This document shows positions 44,601 through 53,480 of a stretch of DNA of 64,000 bases, in pieces. Location: the NCBI RefSeq assembly GCF_963678635.1, contig NC_087068.1, forward strand, positions 48,749,724 through 48,813,723, read 5' to 3'. Position 1 is the stretch's first letter. Every line of letters starts with the position of its first letter. The DNA comes from Symsagittifera roscoffensis (Eukaryota; Xenacoelomorpha; Acoela; Convolutidae). The notes below the pieces were generated by a model that saw only the letters and a list, made by a program, of their open reading frames with translations, searched no databases and was not told the origin of the DNA. The position numbers were made by a program, and so were the translations under genes.

Positions 44601-46106
44601 CCTCGCGAACCTAACAAGGAGCATATGTTATGTCATACTAATATATGTTACGTCATATATGTTATGTCCAGTTAGGGCATACTAATGAGTTATATAATAA
44701 TAATGGCAAACTGTTTCCAAACGATATCTAGGTACAGAGTGTTGTATATAACTTTACACAACAAATATGCATCGTTTGAGAGAGCACCATTAGGCCAGCA
44801 AGGCTCGTTTGCCGCTCGAACTATAGAGGTCTGAAGCTTTTTTTTGTTGTGATAGCGTCTCCTATAGTCATGAAAGCACCCTTTGATTTTCTATGGTTCT
44901 ATTGTTTGAAGAGCAAACCTGTTTACTTGAGAAGTATTAAGCTGTCTTTGGCCGGCAGCATGTTAGCTTCAAATTAACCATGGATTTCTTTGACATAGTA
45001 TGGCATGGTAGATATAGCACGAGCAGAAATGAAATAGGGGAAGGTGTGGGCTGTTGGCTGCTTTGACCCGCCTGCCCGCCCAAAGAGCCTCACTTCTTGT
45101 AATCTTTTGATAAACCCACCTTAAATTTTTTTAATACAAATATCTTTAAAATTTTAAATAATTTTTCAGGGGAAGCGCGGAAAAACACTAGACTGCAGTC
45201 AACACCTTTCAAAAAATTGACCTTAAATGTCTTTTTTTTGCCGGTTGTTTCTTTTAAAATTCAACTGTAACGTAGAATAGGATCATTACATAATTTTAGA
45301 ATTTCAGTTGGTCAAAATAAAAAAGTTTGTTAAAATTTTCGAAAACTTTTTGAAAATCTATCACCCTTCGAGAAAATCCCGGTACCCAGGTTGACCTCCA
45401 TACACCGAAAATGCTTATCATACAATTCCATTCATCAATTTTATGGAAAACTGCTTGTCAAACAATTTTCATACAATTTCAAAAAATCATTGGAAAAAGA
45501 TTCGGACTTATTTCTGCGGCTATATGATCGAATTAATACAGTCTGGTGATACATATACGAAAAATGTATGACAAGCGTTTTTCCATAAAAAGCAAACTTT
45601 TTACAAAACTTTCGAAAATTGTTTGTAATCAAGTTTTAATTAGTTAGGAGCATTTTTGCTTCATTGAGAGCACTTCAAAAACAAAATTTTACTTTTTAGC
45701 TAAAAATTGCTTGTCATACAGTTTCCATATATGATATTTGTATAACAAGCATTTTTTTCCCAGAATCTTTCAGCATACCAGAAGTTCTTAGGAAATGTTT
45801 TTCAAACAATTTCTAACCATTTTAGTCATACAATTTTCATATATGGAAAAATGTTTATCATAAAGATTTCATACAATTTTCTGTACGCATGGAAGTATAT
45901 GGAATACGCATGGAAGTTAACATTTTTTAATTATATTTTTTCAGATGACTAACTCGGCCATAGTGCAGATGAATGCGGGAGACTCGGTGGCCTGCTACTT
46001 GGCAGCCGGCAACTCCATCGAGAGCAAGTTCGGAACCACCACCTGGAACGCATTCCTCCTGTCCCCCTCTGCATTCCCTCACTCCAGGGGGACTACTGGG
46101 AACTAA
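32648..46106 (+). CDS. Secreted collagen-like, C1q-domain protein (4 exons, 267 aa)
   Basis: Exons 32648-32984, 44003-44100, 44376-44582 and 45945-46106 have GT/AG introns in phases 1, 0 and 0 and total 804 bases, ending TAA. Residues 1-19 are a signal peptide (MNKLAVLLSFLFCIKIADF). An acidic stalk and SQCVCPQ follow; the two Cys probably bridge subunits. Residues 80-112 are 11 Gly-X-Y triplets, with the split Gly codon at the exon border typical of collagen genes. Residues about 119-258 form a C1q domain: VAFSVS, FDNVDVNVGGHF, DFTAPVSGLYFMTLTVG, IVQMNAGDSVACYLAAG, TTWNAFLLSP. C1q domains trimerise and commonly act as extracellular pattern-recognition or signalling ligands; the ligand here is unknown. 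The start is the first ATG before a signal peptide. Further collagen exons could hide in the 11-kb first intron, but none was seen and the direct join is in frame. A distant AATAAA lies at 46732. Confidence 0.88.
33783..34202. mobile_element. hAT-like MITE, complete, with 8-bp target duplication
   Basis: Inverted ends CAGGGGCGGATCTAG and CTAAATCCGCCCCTG enclose 420 bases without coding capacity. The identical octamer TATTCAGA flanks both sides (33775-33782 and 34203-34210). An 8-base duplication with CAGGGG ends is the hallmark of the hAT superfamily. Internal hairpin GGCGCCGAAGGCGCC. It lies in intron 1 of the C1q-like gene. It is the reference copy for those at 12487, 16730, 31095, 45060 and 46349. 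Confidence 0.9.
34749..41378. repeat. Tandem array of a ~1.68-kb unit, nearly four copies
   Basis: The landmark AAACCACCCCCTTTTAC occurs at 34784, 36470, 38152 and 39836, giving periods of 1686, 1682 and 1684 bases. The last unit breaks off near 41378. Units are almost identical over most of their length, so the array is young or homogenised. Each unit contains a run of CATCATCCCCTGTT-type short repeats whose number varies, a palindrome with 9-base arms CTAATCGAT/ATCGATTAG, and a decayed Helentron-like interior (TTGCCATTTTTATC, TTAACGCGCGAT). The open frames of 63 and about 86 codons recur in every unit but show no domain. The array sits entirely within intron 1 of the C1q-like gene. Confidence 0.92.
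41622..42114 (-). mobile_element. Helentron-like short element, reverse orientation
   Basis: Reads AAACAAGACTGCTCGTATC, a near-hairpin CAGGTCGAAGCCCTG, GCTCCGACTGC and, at the other end, CGCATCGAAAGTCGGAACAAG (AGTCGGAAC at 42104-42112). The interior ACGCGTAAATAGCGCG and ATATATCGCGCGTTAAT match the copy at 30038. It lies in intron 1 of the C1q-like gene. Confidence 0.6.
42175..42471 (+). repeat. Helentron-like short element, 5'-truncated
   Basis: Starts within the family interior (CAGCATGGGACAATTAACGC) and ends CTGATACGAGCAGTCTTGTTT at 42471. The hairpin is lost. It lies close to the opposite-orientation copy at 41622-42114. Confidence 0.45.
43245..43375. repeat. Tandem duplication, ~73-base unit
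   Basis: CTGATTTTCCGTGGAAAAC with AAAAAGAAGGAAAAAAT and ACACACCCAAATATAAAAC is repeated once, about 73 bases later, with few changes. It lies in intron 1 of the C1q-like gene. Confidence 0.7.
44175..44240. repeat. Poly-C tract and hAT-MITE terminal fragment in C1q intron 2
   Basis: GAAAATCTGCCCCCC, a long C run, CTCAAGAAAATCCTTGATCC: this is the terminal section of the hAT-like MITE (GATTTTC, C/G run, CGAGAAAATCCTAGATCC) with its outermost bases lost. It lies in the 275-base intron 2 of the C1q-like gene, before the acceptor at 44374-44375. Confidence 0.5.
44615..44695. repeat. ATATGTTATGTCATACTAAT short repeat
   Basis: Three imperfect copies of ATATGTTA(T/C)GTCATA(CTAAT) just downstream of C1q exon 3, in intron 3. 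Confidence 0.5.
45060..45395 (-). repeat. hAT-like MITE, degenerate copy in C1q intron 3
   Basis: Shares TTGACCCGCCTGCC, CCAAAGAGCCTC, GGGGAAGCGCGGAAAAA, CTTTTTTTTGCCGGTTG, TTTTTGAAAATCTATC and CGAGAAAATCCCGG with the reversed complete copy at 33783-34202, in the same order. Terminal inverted repeats are lost. Confidence 0.5.
45405..45910. repeat. Diffuse repeats of CTTGTCATACAATTTTCATA in C1q intron 3
   Basis: Variants of GCTTGTCATACAATTTTCATATATGG occur at least seven times over 500 bases, some inverted (GAAAAATGTATGACAAGCG). Spacing is irregular. No coding potential. It ends about 40 bases before the acceptor of exon 4. Confidence 0.55.
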
Positions 46107-46348
46107 AGCAGAGTCAGATCACTGGAAAACTAATTAACTCTCGGAGGCTATTTCTGTTATGCGGATAAAAAAGTAGTTTGTCGCTTTTTTGGAAGTTGGA
46201 TAACAATAATTGATTTTGATTGGCAACCAATCGAATATCCCGAAGACTTCATCTAATAATAGTCAATTTTAAAACGGAATCACAGTTCGGTGATTTTAAT
46301 GAGGATGTTTGTAAACTTCAAATCTGATAGACTTAAGGTCGTTTTAAA

Positions 46349-46607
46349 CAGCGCTGTATTTAGCGGGGGCTAGAAGGCGGACTTGCGCCCTCCGGGTATT
46401 GGACCCTATCACCACCCAAAGGGTCGCCTCTTTGGTACTGATTTAGGGCATTCAATTTTGGCTGGTCTACACTTAAAGTTTTTTAACGGCGCTTTAATTT
46501 TCTAATCGTAATTTGGTAGAGCTCAGAGTCCGGAAAGTTAATTTGGTCGACCTAAAAAAACTGTATAAAATTCCGCCCACCTTGAAAAAATCCAAGAGCC
46601 GCCCCTG
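46349..46607 (-). repeat. hAT-like MITE, degenerate, just after the C1q stop codon
   Basis: Begins CAGCGCTGTATTTAGCGGGG and ends CCAAGAGCCGCCCCTG, with CCCAAAGGGTCGCC, GGTAGAGCTCAGAG and GGTCGACCTAAAAAAA inside. Flanking octamers GTTTTAAA and GCTTTCAA agree at 6 of 8 positions, a plausible worn target duplication. It may lie inside the 3' UTR of the C1q-like gene if the AATAAA at 46732 is used. Confidence 0.6.
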
Positions 46608-46731
46608 GCTTTCAATCTTCTGTTCTTATATCATATTCGGATTCACTTTGAAGTAATCACTCAATTACAGTATCCAAGTTTTATTATAGCAGCCATACTG
46701 AAGAAAGTGAATGACTCAAATATGCATGAGA

Positions 46732-46737
46732 AATAAA
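46732..46737 (+). terminator. Possible polyadenylation signal for the C1q-like gene
   Basis: First clear AATAAA after the stop codon at 46104-46106, about 625 bases downstream. Such hexamers are frequent by chance in this AT-rich sequence. Confidence 0.25.
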
Positions 46738-46794
46738 ATTTACAGCTTTATTTTCTTTCTAGTGGAATTGACCCGAGCGAAAATTCAAACTAAA

Positions 46795-47265
46795 CTGTTC
46801 GTACCAGGAGGAAATCTTGAATTTGGCAGGGTGTGCCCCGTAATGTTGATCAAAACTTTTTGATTTCTTTTTAATATGTCAAAAAAAGTTGAAAAATTTG
46901 AATATTGCTTTTTACATTTTTTTTTCACTTTTATCTCCACGCCCTAAGTACCAAACAAAGTGAATTATTTTACGCCTGAAACTAGTATGATATGGAAAAT
47001 GGCTGACATCAGTTCAATTTGGAATGATTTTACACTTTAAAAAGACGAAACATGTCAGAAGTTGTTCATCCCACTTTTAGTTGTTATCGTCATAAAAGCC
47101 TCTAATTCAAACCATCATAACTTTTTGAAAGAAGGTCACAGATGAAATTTTTTAAAAACTATTGAGCGTTTCGTACTTTGCTGATCAAACAATTAAAAAG
47201 TCTGGAGACAAAATGTCGCACCGACTACAAAGAAAACATTCCGTGACTTTCTTCGAAAATCGAAA
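46795..47265 (-). repeat. Helentron-like short element, degenerate
   Basis: Reverse orientation: CTAAACTGTTCGTACCAGG, CCACGCCCTAAGTACCAAAC, TTTGGAATGATTTTACAC, CATCATAACTTTTTGAAAG and, at the 5' end of the element, CATTCCGTGACTTTCTTCG. The order matches the copy at 41622-42114 with heavy decay. Confidence 0.5.
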
Positions 47266-47996
47266 CTTAAATCCCCAAAATATCGTATAGGGTTCATTGA
47301 CTTATTTCATTAAACGAAAAATACCTCCAGCACTCCAGAAACATAGATTAATCCAAAGGAACGGGTAAGCTTTTAAATAAGTTGGCGATAAAGACCCATT
47401 GTCGGTGATAAAAAATCATGATGAAGAGCAAAAATTACTCTGATTGATTCGATCGGTTAGTTATTTTTTAAGAACTTTGTAAAAAAATTACCATCTTAAA
47501 ACCTAAAAAGCTGAATGATCCAAGGGGAATTTTCGAGAGAGCTTGAGAAGAATTGTGAAAAACAATGTACCGTTCTAGTTTTATTTCAGTAGTTATACAG
47601 TGCTGATTTAAATTAACCGGACAAAACGCGCTAAACTTGAAACTTTAAACGCGTTTTTCTCAAATTGGGTTGAGTTTAGTTGAAAACTCATGAAGACAAA
47701 ACTTGCTTAAAGTTTTGGCAGGGTTAATATGGTGAAATTTGTTTTATAGAAATTCGGTACCAGAAGTTTACCCCAAAAATGGGTAATTTTGGCTTTTTTA
47801 ATTAATCAAAAATTACGCCAAAAACACCCAGTCGATAACAGACATAATTATATCAAAGTGAGCCCCTCACAAAGCCCAAAAAACTTTAAGAAAGGTGAGT
47901 TCTCCAAAAAAAATCGTAAACCGTTTAAAATGTGTTGTTAAATAGAAAGTTGGTATTTAAGATAGTGAAAACGACATTTTTTGTCTGTCAAACATT
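47266..47996. other. Intergenic, no gene seen
   Basis: AT-rich sequence between a repeat relic and element 2. No open frame of note. Confidence 0.45.
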
Positions 47997-48248
47997 GTCA
48001 TACTGCTACTGCAATAGCAGTAATTGATTTATGTACTACCAACCTGCAGTGGTATAGTTATTAATATTATGGTGTGTCTAAGGTCATGTGCGAAGTGACA
48101 TTGACACACGGTTGAGAACTCAGAGTTTTGATTCTGATTTATCTTCAGTAACCAATTAAAAAGAAAAGAAAAGAAAACTTAATTCAATACTTCAGAAAAC
48201 ATTATTGAATTATCACTAGTCTTCCCACGATACCGCATAGGATATCAC
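47997..48248 (+). repeat. Putative 5' LTR region of element 2
   Basis: TGTCATACTG at 47997 resembles the LTR start TGTCATCCGG of element 1. The segment ends GATATCACA directly before the gag sequence, as GGTATGACA does in element 1. No matching repeat was found after 53480, so this is positional inference only. Confidence 0.3.
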
Positions 48249-49180
48249 ATCGCGCAGCCAGCAGGATTTGCAGCTCAGGACAATCGGACGGATATGGGAA
48301 TACCCGTATTTTGGGCGTCAGCGAATTTAGATCCTCCGTGGCAGTTTAAAATTTGGTTTGAATAATTTCTAATGGCAGTTACCGTGAAAGAAAACGTAAA
48401 TCCAGAGGTTGTATTAGAAGAACCAAAGGACATATTAGAAGAACCCCCTCCACGACCAGAGACACCACGAGAGGGAGAGACTGAAGCTGCGATGACTGTT
48501 AGGAATCTTAGAGATAGAGTAATGCTGGAAAATAAGGAGAGAAGAACAAGAGGCCCAAGGGTTGTTCACAATGTTTTCTACAACGAAGTGCAAAAGAAAC
48601 TGGTATCCAGATTATTTCTGTCACTTGGTACAGAAGGAAAGAAATGATTCTACAGAAGAATCCACATGTCCAATTATCCAAATTGTCGTTCAGGGAAATC
48701 ACAGAACTTGCAGAAGCCTCGTTCCAAAAGGTAAAGTGTGTAACATATGAAAGATATAAATTGTTCACACGAATGCAAGAATCAGGGGCATCAGTGGAGG
48801 CATTTCATGCAGCGCTAACTGCGCAAGCAGCTCGATCAGAATTGGGAACATTGGAGAGCGAGATAGTTCGTGTTCTATTCATTTCGAAAATGAAAAACAT
48901 GACGTTACAGGACACGTTGACATTTGAAACTCTAGATCCAGAAAAAGTCCTGAAGAGGGCAATAAAATTTGAACATAGCAAATTAACTACAATGGCATTT
49001 CAAAAGACAAATGCAGCAGCTACAGGAGGAACAAGTAACAACTATAATTCTGGAGTGAGAATAAAACAAGAACCTGTGATGGCAGTTAGGAATTCGACAG
49101 GAACAAAAAATAATCAATGTAATAAAAGGGAAACAAATAAACCACAGAACAGCAACGGAAATTCCAACATGAAAGCATAA
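48249..49180 (+). pseudogene. gag: Gag of element 2
   Basis: Begins AQPAGF with ATC where element 1 has its ATG, so the start codon is lost. The N-terminal tryptophan-rich part runs to a TAA at 48363-48365, then continues in frame to the TGA at 48645-48647. A frameshift moves to the frame 48644-49180, which holds the capsid core: CVTYERYKLFTRMQESG, VEAFHAALTAQAARSELG, VLKRAIKFE. It ends at a TAA (49178-49180) directly before the zinc knuckles, in the same frame as pol. Confidence 0.8.
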
Positions 49181-50956
49181 ACATGCAGCAGATGTGGAAG
49201 GATATTCGATCAAGATAATTTGAAAAACTGTTCCGCGATGGGAAAAACTTGTAAGAATTGTGGTAAACCCAATCATTTTGCAAAAGTGTGTAGATCTCAA
49301 CAAGTAAGTGAGGTTGCGGAAGAATCGGACAGATCCGTAGAGGAGTGTGATCAGATAAGCGAAAGCTTTGGGCCATGTAGCGATTTTGAAGTAATGTTGA
49401 TACAAAAACATCAGACGGAGAACGAAAGAATCTCAAAATATGTGAAGGACCGAATCAGTGAAAATAGGAAGAAATCAAATGGAGAAAGGATGCAAGTCCA
49501 GAAAATCGATTCAATTCGAGACCCAAAGCTGAAAAGAGTAAAATCACTAGAGGCTATGGTACGAATAGATAATCAAATAATACAACTGACGGTGTATACT
49601 GGAATTCCAGTCTCTTTCCTAAATTGGGCGACGGCAAAGAAAATAATGGATAAATCAAACAAAGTAAGATTCATTCCGTCGGAAAAACTGAATTTACATA
49701 CAAAATTCGTTGATTACAACAAACAACCGATCTGTGCATTGGGAGCATTGAAGACGAATCTTCGGTCGGCAGGCTGGGAGGTGAAAGGAGCTACATTTCT
49801 TGTGACAGAACGCAACACCAGATGCATAATGGGTTTGGATCTACAAGGACAAGTGTGGATAGTCACTACACAAAAACCAGCTCCAAAAGAATTTACCATG
49901 TTTGACGTACTCATGTGCGAGCAGTCGGAAGGTTGGAAGGAAAAGTTTTTCAACAAATTCAGAAATTTATTTGAGAGACAAGGAATTTCAAAAATCCAGA
50001 TTATAAGTTCGAAATTTAAGTACCCCCTATGTCCAATTCAAGAAAAGGGGAGAAAAATTCCAATTCATATCCAGGATAAGGCCGAGAAAGAAATCGAAAA
50101 ACTGTTGACAGAAGGTCATATCACAAAGCTTGACAAATGTACAAGCGATTGTTTTATTGCCCCAATTGTGATAACAGTAAAAAAGGACGACTCGATAAAA
50201 TTGGCGATGGACGCGAAGCCAATAAATAGACAATTGTTCAAAAATAAGTACCAGATACCCAACGTCGATGAACTCATTGATGTAGTAAGTCAAATTGTTA
50301 CTGAAAACAAAAGTGGCACACTTTATTTCACGGTGTTAGACTTAAAGTACGCGTATAGCCAATTAAAACTGGCTGCAGACACAGCTAAACAGCGTAACTT
50401 TAATATTGTTGGCGGAAAGGCTACCGGAACATATTTAATTCCTACAGGGTTTTATGGATTAGCAGACATGCCAGCTGAATTCCAAAAAGCCATGGACAAA
50501 ACTATCAATCACGCCAAGAACACATTTTGTTTTCTGGATGACATTCTTATCGTGTCGAAGGGTAATGAAATTGAACATGGAAAATTGGTGGAAACGGTAC
50601 TTAAGAACTTGGATGATGAAAACCTGGCATTGAAAATATCGAAATGTGAATTTTTCAAACAACAGGTGAACTGGCTGGGACATCACCTTTCAGAATTAGG
50701 GGTCAGTTTAAAATTTACCAAAACCGAAGCGATCCTAAATTTAAACCCACCAAAATCGCCTAAACAATTGAGATCATTTCTGGGCAGCATAAATCACTTA
50801 GCGAAATTTATACACAACGCGGCAAGCTTAACTGAGAAACTGAGGCCACTCCTCAAAGAAGAGAATCAAAAGAAAACGTTGAAAAACATGATGTTACCAG
50901 TAGAAAAGTTCGAGTGGGGGAGTGAAATGAACACACTGTGGTATTTGATGCCATAA
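49181..50956 (+). pseudogene. pol: Nucleocapsid, protease and RT of element 2
   Basis: One uninterrupted frame of 591 codons. Zinc knuckles TCSRCG and CKNCGKPNHFAKVC (a canonical CX2CX4HX4C) come first. The protease site reads VYTGIPVSFLN, with Tyr in place of the catalytic Asp of D-T-G. RT follows: HITKLDKCTSDCFIAPIVIT, FTVLDLKYAYSQLKL, TGTYLIPTGFYGLADMPAEF, catalytic FLDDILIVSKG, then the thumb (WLGHHLSELGVS, LRSFLGSINHLAKFI). The frame ends at TAA 50954-50956, where homology shifts frame at the RT/RNase H junction. Confidence 0.9.
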
Positions 50957-51023
50957 AAACTGCAGTAGCGAACATTACAAAAGTAAACTACTACGACGCT
51001 AACCGTGAAACTAACCACTAAAG

Positions 51024-51623
51024 TGTGATGCAAGCCATGATGGCTTGGGGTCTACGTTGGAACAACAAAAAGAGGAAGGTTTGAGGGTTCCAATCTCATT
51101 CGCATCCCGGTTTTTAAATTCACAAGAAAAAAAATACTCAACAAATGAATTGGAGTTATTGGCAGTTGTTTGGGCAGTAGACAGATACAAACATAACCTC
51201 TTAGGTAAACCATTTACCATTGCAACAGATCACAAAGCACTCACATCAGCGTTAGATGGTAATAAGTCTAATAAGACCTATCAATCTCGATTGACCCGGT
51301 GGGTCGATCGATTGTTGCCATATCAATTTAAAACAGTTCACATTCCGGGGAGGGACATGGGTATAGTCAACTACGTATCGCGTGATACTCTTAATGATCC
51401 TTGGCCAGACTCAGAATTTGACGAAAAGTTTGTAGTGGCAACAATAAACTCGTTTCATGAAGCATTAGACTGCATGAACAGTAGGGTAGAAGGCATTGGG
51501 TCGCTCGAAAATGTTCTAGAATGTTGTAAAAGGAATGTTGCGAAACAGTCATCGATTAATGGTTGCCATGACAACCAAAACGGTCAAAAACGAACAAAGC
51601 TCGACCGGAACGAGAGAAAATAA
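51024..51623 (+). pseudogene. pol: RNase H of element 2
   Basis: The frame begins CDASHDGLGSTLEQQ with the first catalytic Asp, then ISFASRFLNSQEKKYSTNE and ELELLAVVWAVDRYKHNL (catalytic Glu) and FTIATDHKALTSAL (catalytic Asp). LPYQFKTVHIPGRDMGIVNY follows, with Y where most elements have D/A-D-xLSR. The stretch before 51024 (FDAIKTAVANI, YYDANRET) belongs to the same domain in another frame. TAA at 51621-51623; the same frame continues into the linker. Confidence 0.85.
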
Positions 51624-52220
51624 TCTTCACGACTGCCAAAACAGCTAAACACAACATTTCAAGAGAAACCAATCAATTTTTCGTCAATTCAACTCAGCAA
51701 ACAGTCGTACCCAAAGAAAAGGAAAATAGTTTCATCCGTCAATAAAATTCAGAATAGAGAAAAAACAGACTCGGGGAACGAGATGTCAGAAAATTTCAAT
51801 CGATCATACGACTGGAGGTCCGATACACCACAGAATTGGCGAAATGACGATAGAGAGGAGAGCATTCTGAACCCGAAATGGAATCGTTCGTTGTCAAATA
51901 CAAACTTTTTCTCTGAAGAAGAGGAAGTCACGGAAACACTACAACGCACAAGGAAAATAATTCGCCGAGGCAGGAAAAATAGAGATAGTTCGGACAGTGA
52001 GACAAGAAAGCCATCACGAGTTAAATGGCAACTCCAACCAGAGCAACAAAAAGAGGCGGACAAAAAACTACTTTCGTTCTGGCAGCTGATTGGGGGAGAA
52101 ATAAACATACCCGGGAACATCAACAGGGAGTTAGTGGCGAAGACTGAGGAAACTAGAGACATTCCAGAATAAAGTCAAGGACCGATTAGCTTCACACCAG
52201 CTACGTCGAATGAGAAGAGA
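51624..52220 (+). pseudogene. Linker between RNase H and integrase, element 2
   Basis: About 200 codons in the same frame as RNase H and integrase, interrupted only by TAA at 52170-52172. Highly charged and probably disordered. It holds PKKRKIV (51711-51731), nearly identical to a classical monopartite nuclear localisation signal, and a second basic cluster RKIIRRGRKNR. An ATG at 51783 could start a separate protein, but the frame is open before it. Typical Gypsy elements have a much shorter spacer here. Confidence 0.6.
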
Positions 52221-53480
52221 TTGAGTGAAGTGCAAGTAATTGAGGTAGATTTGACAACCACAGAGGACATCGAGAGCGATCAAGAGGTATGTGCCATCGA
52301 ACCACCTAAAACATCCAGCAAACTGAAGCTGCAGAAGCAGCAGAAGGAGGAGGCACTAGACAACTTATCGAAATTGTTTGATAGAAGTCTGCTGGCGGAA
52401 CTAACAACTGAAGATACCTGGATGGACCGCCTCAGACGAGTCATAGAGAGAGGAGATAAACAGGGCTTCGAGTTGATGGGACCTTACACGAACCCATTGT
52501 GGTCACAGATGGCGGTGCAAGACGATTGCATTTTGGTAAACAACCGACTAGTGGTTCCTCTTCAACTGAGACAAGCCGTGCTCAAAGGGATTCACCGGGG
52601 ACATCCGGGTCAAGAGGCTATGTTAGGAGTGTCACAATACTTGTGGTGGCCGCATATGCACAAGGACTTAAAGAATCTAGCGGAAGAGTGTCGTAGTTGC
52701 ACCAGATATGGTAAGAATGTAAAACATCTTATTCCAAAAAATGCGTCAAAACCACTGCCACTGCTCACGCGGCCAGGTCAGGAAGTACAATTAGATTACG
52801 CGGGGCCAATAGAAAACCACAGAGGAAAAAAGATCTACCTCATAGTAGCTATAGATAGATTCTCAAAATTCCCGTCGGTGAAAGTTACGAAATCAACAAG
52901 TGGAAAGTGTACGGTGAAATTCTTGAGATCATATATAGACACACATGGCATCCCGGAATCAATACGCTCCGATCAATTTTCAGGATTTAAGGGGAAAACA
53001 CTAAAAAAGTTTTGTACTGACCTTAATATCGAACAAAAATTCTGTCCGGTGGGTGACCATCGAGGTTGCGGTTTAGTAAGGCGAACAATACAAACCATAA
53101 AGAGAAGACTGGGGTTAATTTTGCTAGAAGAAAACAATAAATCGATCAAATAATGTCTTAGTACCATAATGCGAGATTTACGGTGGAATAAGCAGAAAAC
53201 TATACAAGTTTCTCCATTTCAAAAAACGAAATTAAATTTTTACGGGATAAACCAAAAATTTTGCAGACTACCAAAAAACGAAATTAAAATTTTACGGGAT
53301 AAGTTTATAAACAATTCTGATTATTTAGACAAACAACACTTGGAACGATCGGCATTGACAGCATCACAGTTGAAACGAAGAAATGACCAATCACGGGAGA
53401 ATCTGAAGAAGGTTAGAAAAGGAGAACTCAGCAGGGACACCAGTCCGCTGCATAAGCAACAGTTGTTTATCCCTTTATAA
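52221..53480 (+). pseudogene. pol: Integrase of element 2
   Basis: VIEVDLTTTEDIESD opens the segment. The zinc-binding H2C2 domain follows: HRGHPGQEAML, WWPHMHKDL, CRSC. The core has LDYAGPIE and IDRFSKFPSVKV (first Asp), then IRSDQFSGFKG (second Asp). The place of the third catalytic residue reads GDHRGCGLVRRTIQTIKRR, with Arg where DDE integrases have Glu, so it is inactive. TAA at 53151-53153; the same frame continues (TIMRDLRWNKQKTIQVSPF) to TAA at 53478-53480. The tail has a 52-base direct duplication (about 53223 and 53275). Confidence 0.85.

Larger units (their letters stand above)
47997..53480 (+). mobile_element. Gypsy-like LTR retrotransposon, full coding set but decayed (element 2)
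   Basis: Domain order is gag, two zinc knuckles, aspartic protease, RT, RNase H, a long linker and integrase: Gypsy order. It is clearly related to element 1 at the protein level (AQPAG start, gag capsid, zinc knuckle, RT). Reading frames change at about 48640, 50940 and 51020. Five in-frame stops, all TAA, lie at 48363, 49178, 51621, 52170 and 53151. Catalytic residues are changed in protease and integrase. No pair of LTRs could be found. Confidence 0.85.

Noticed and set aside
44009-44624. Minus-strand frames of 68 and 155 codons opposite C1q exons 2 and 3
   Set aside because: Antisense shadows of real exons, with a poly-Gly run from the C tract.
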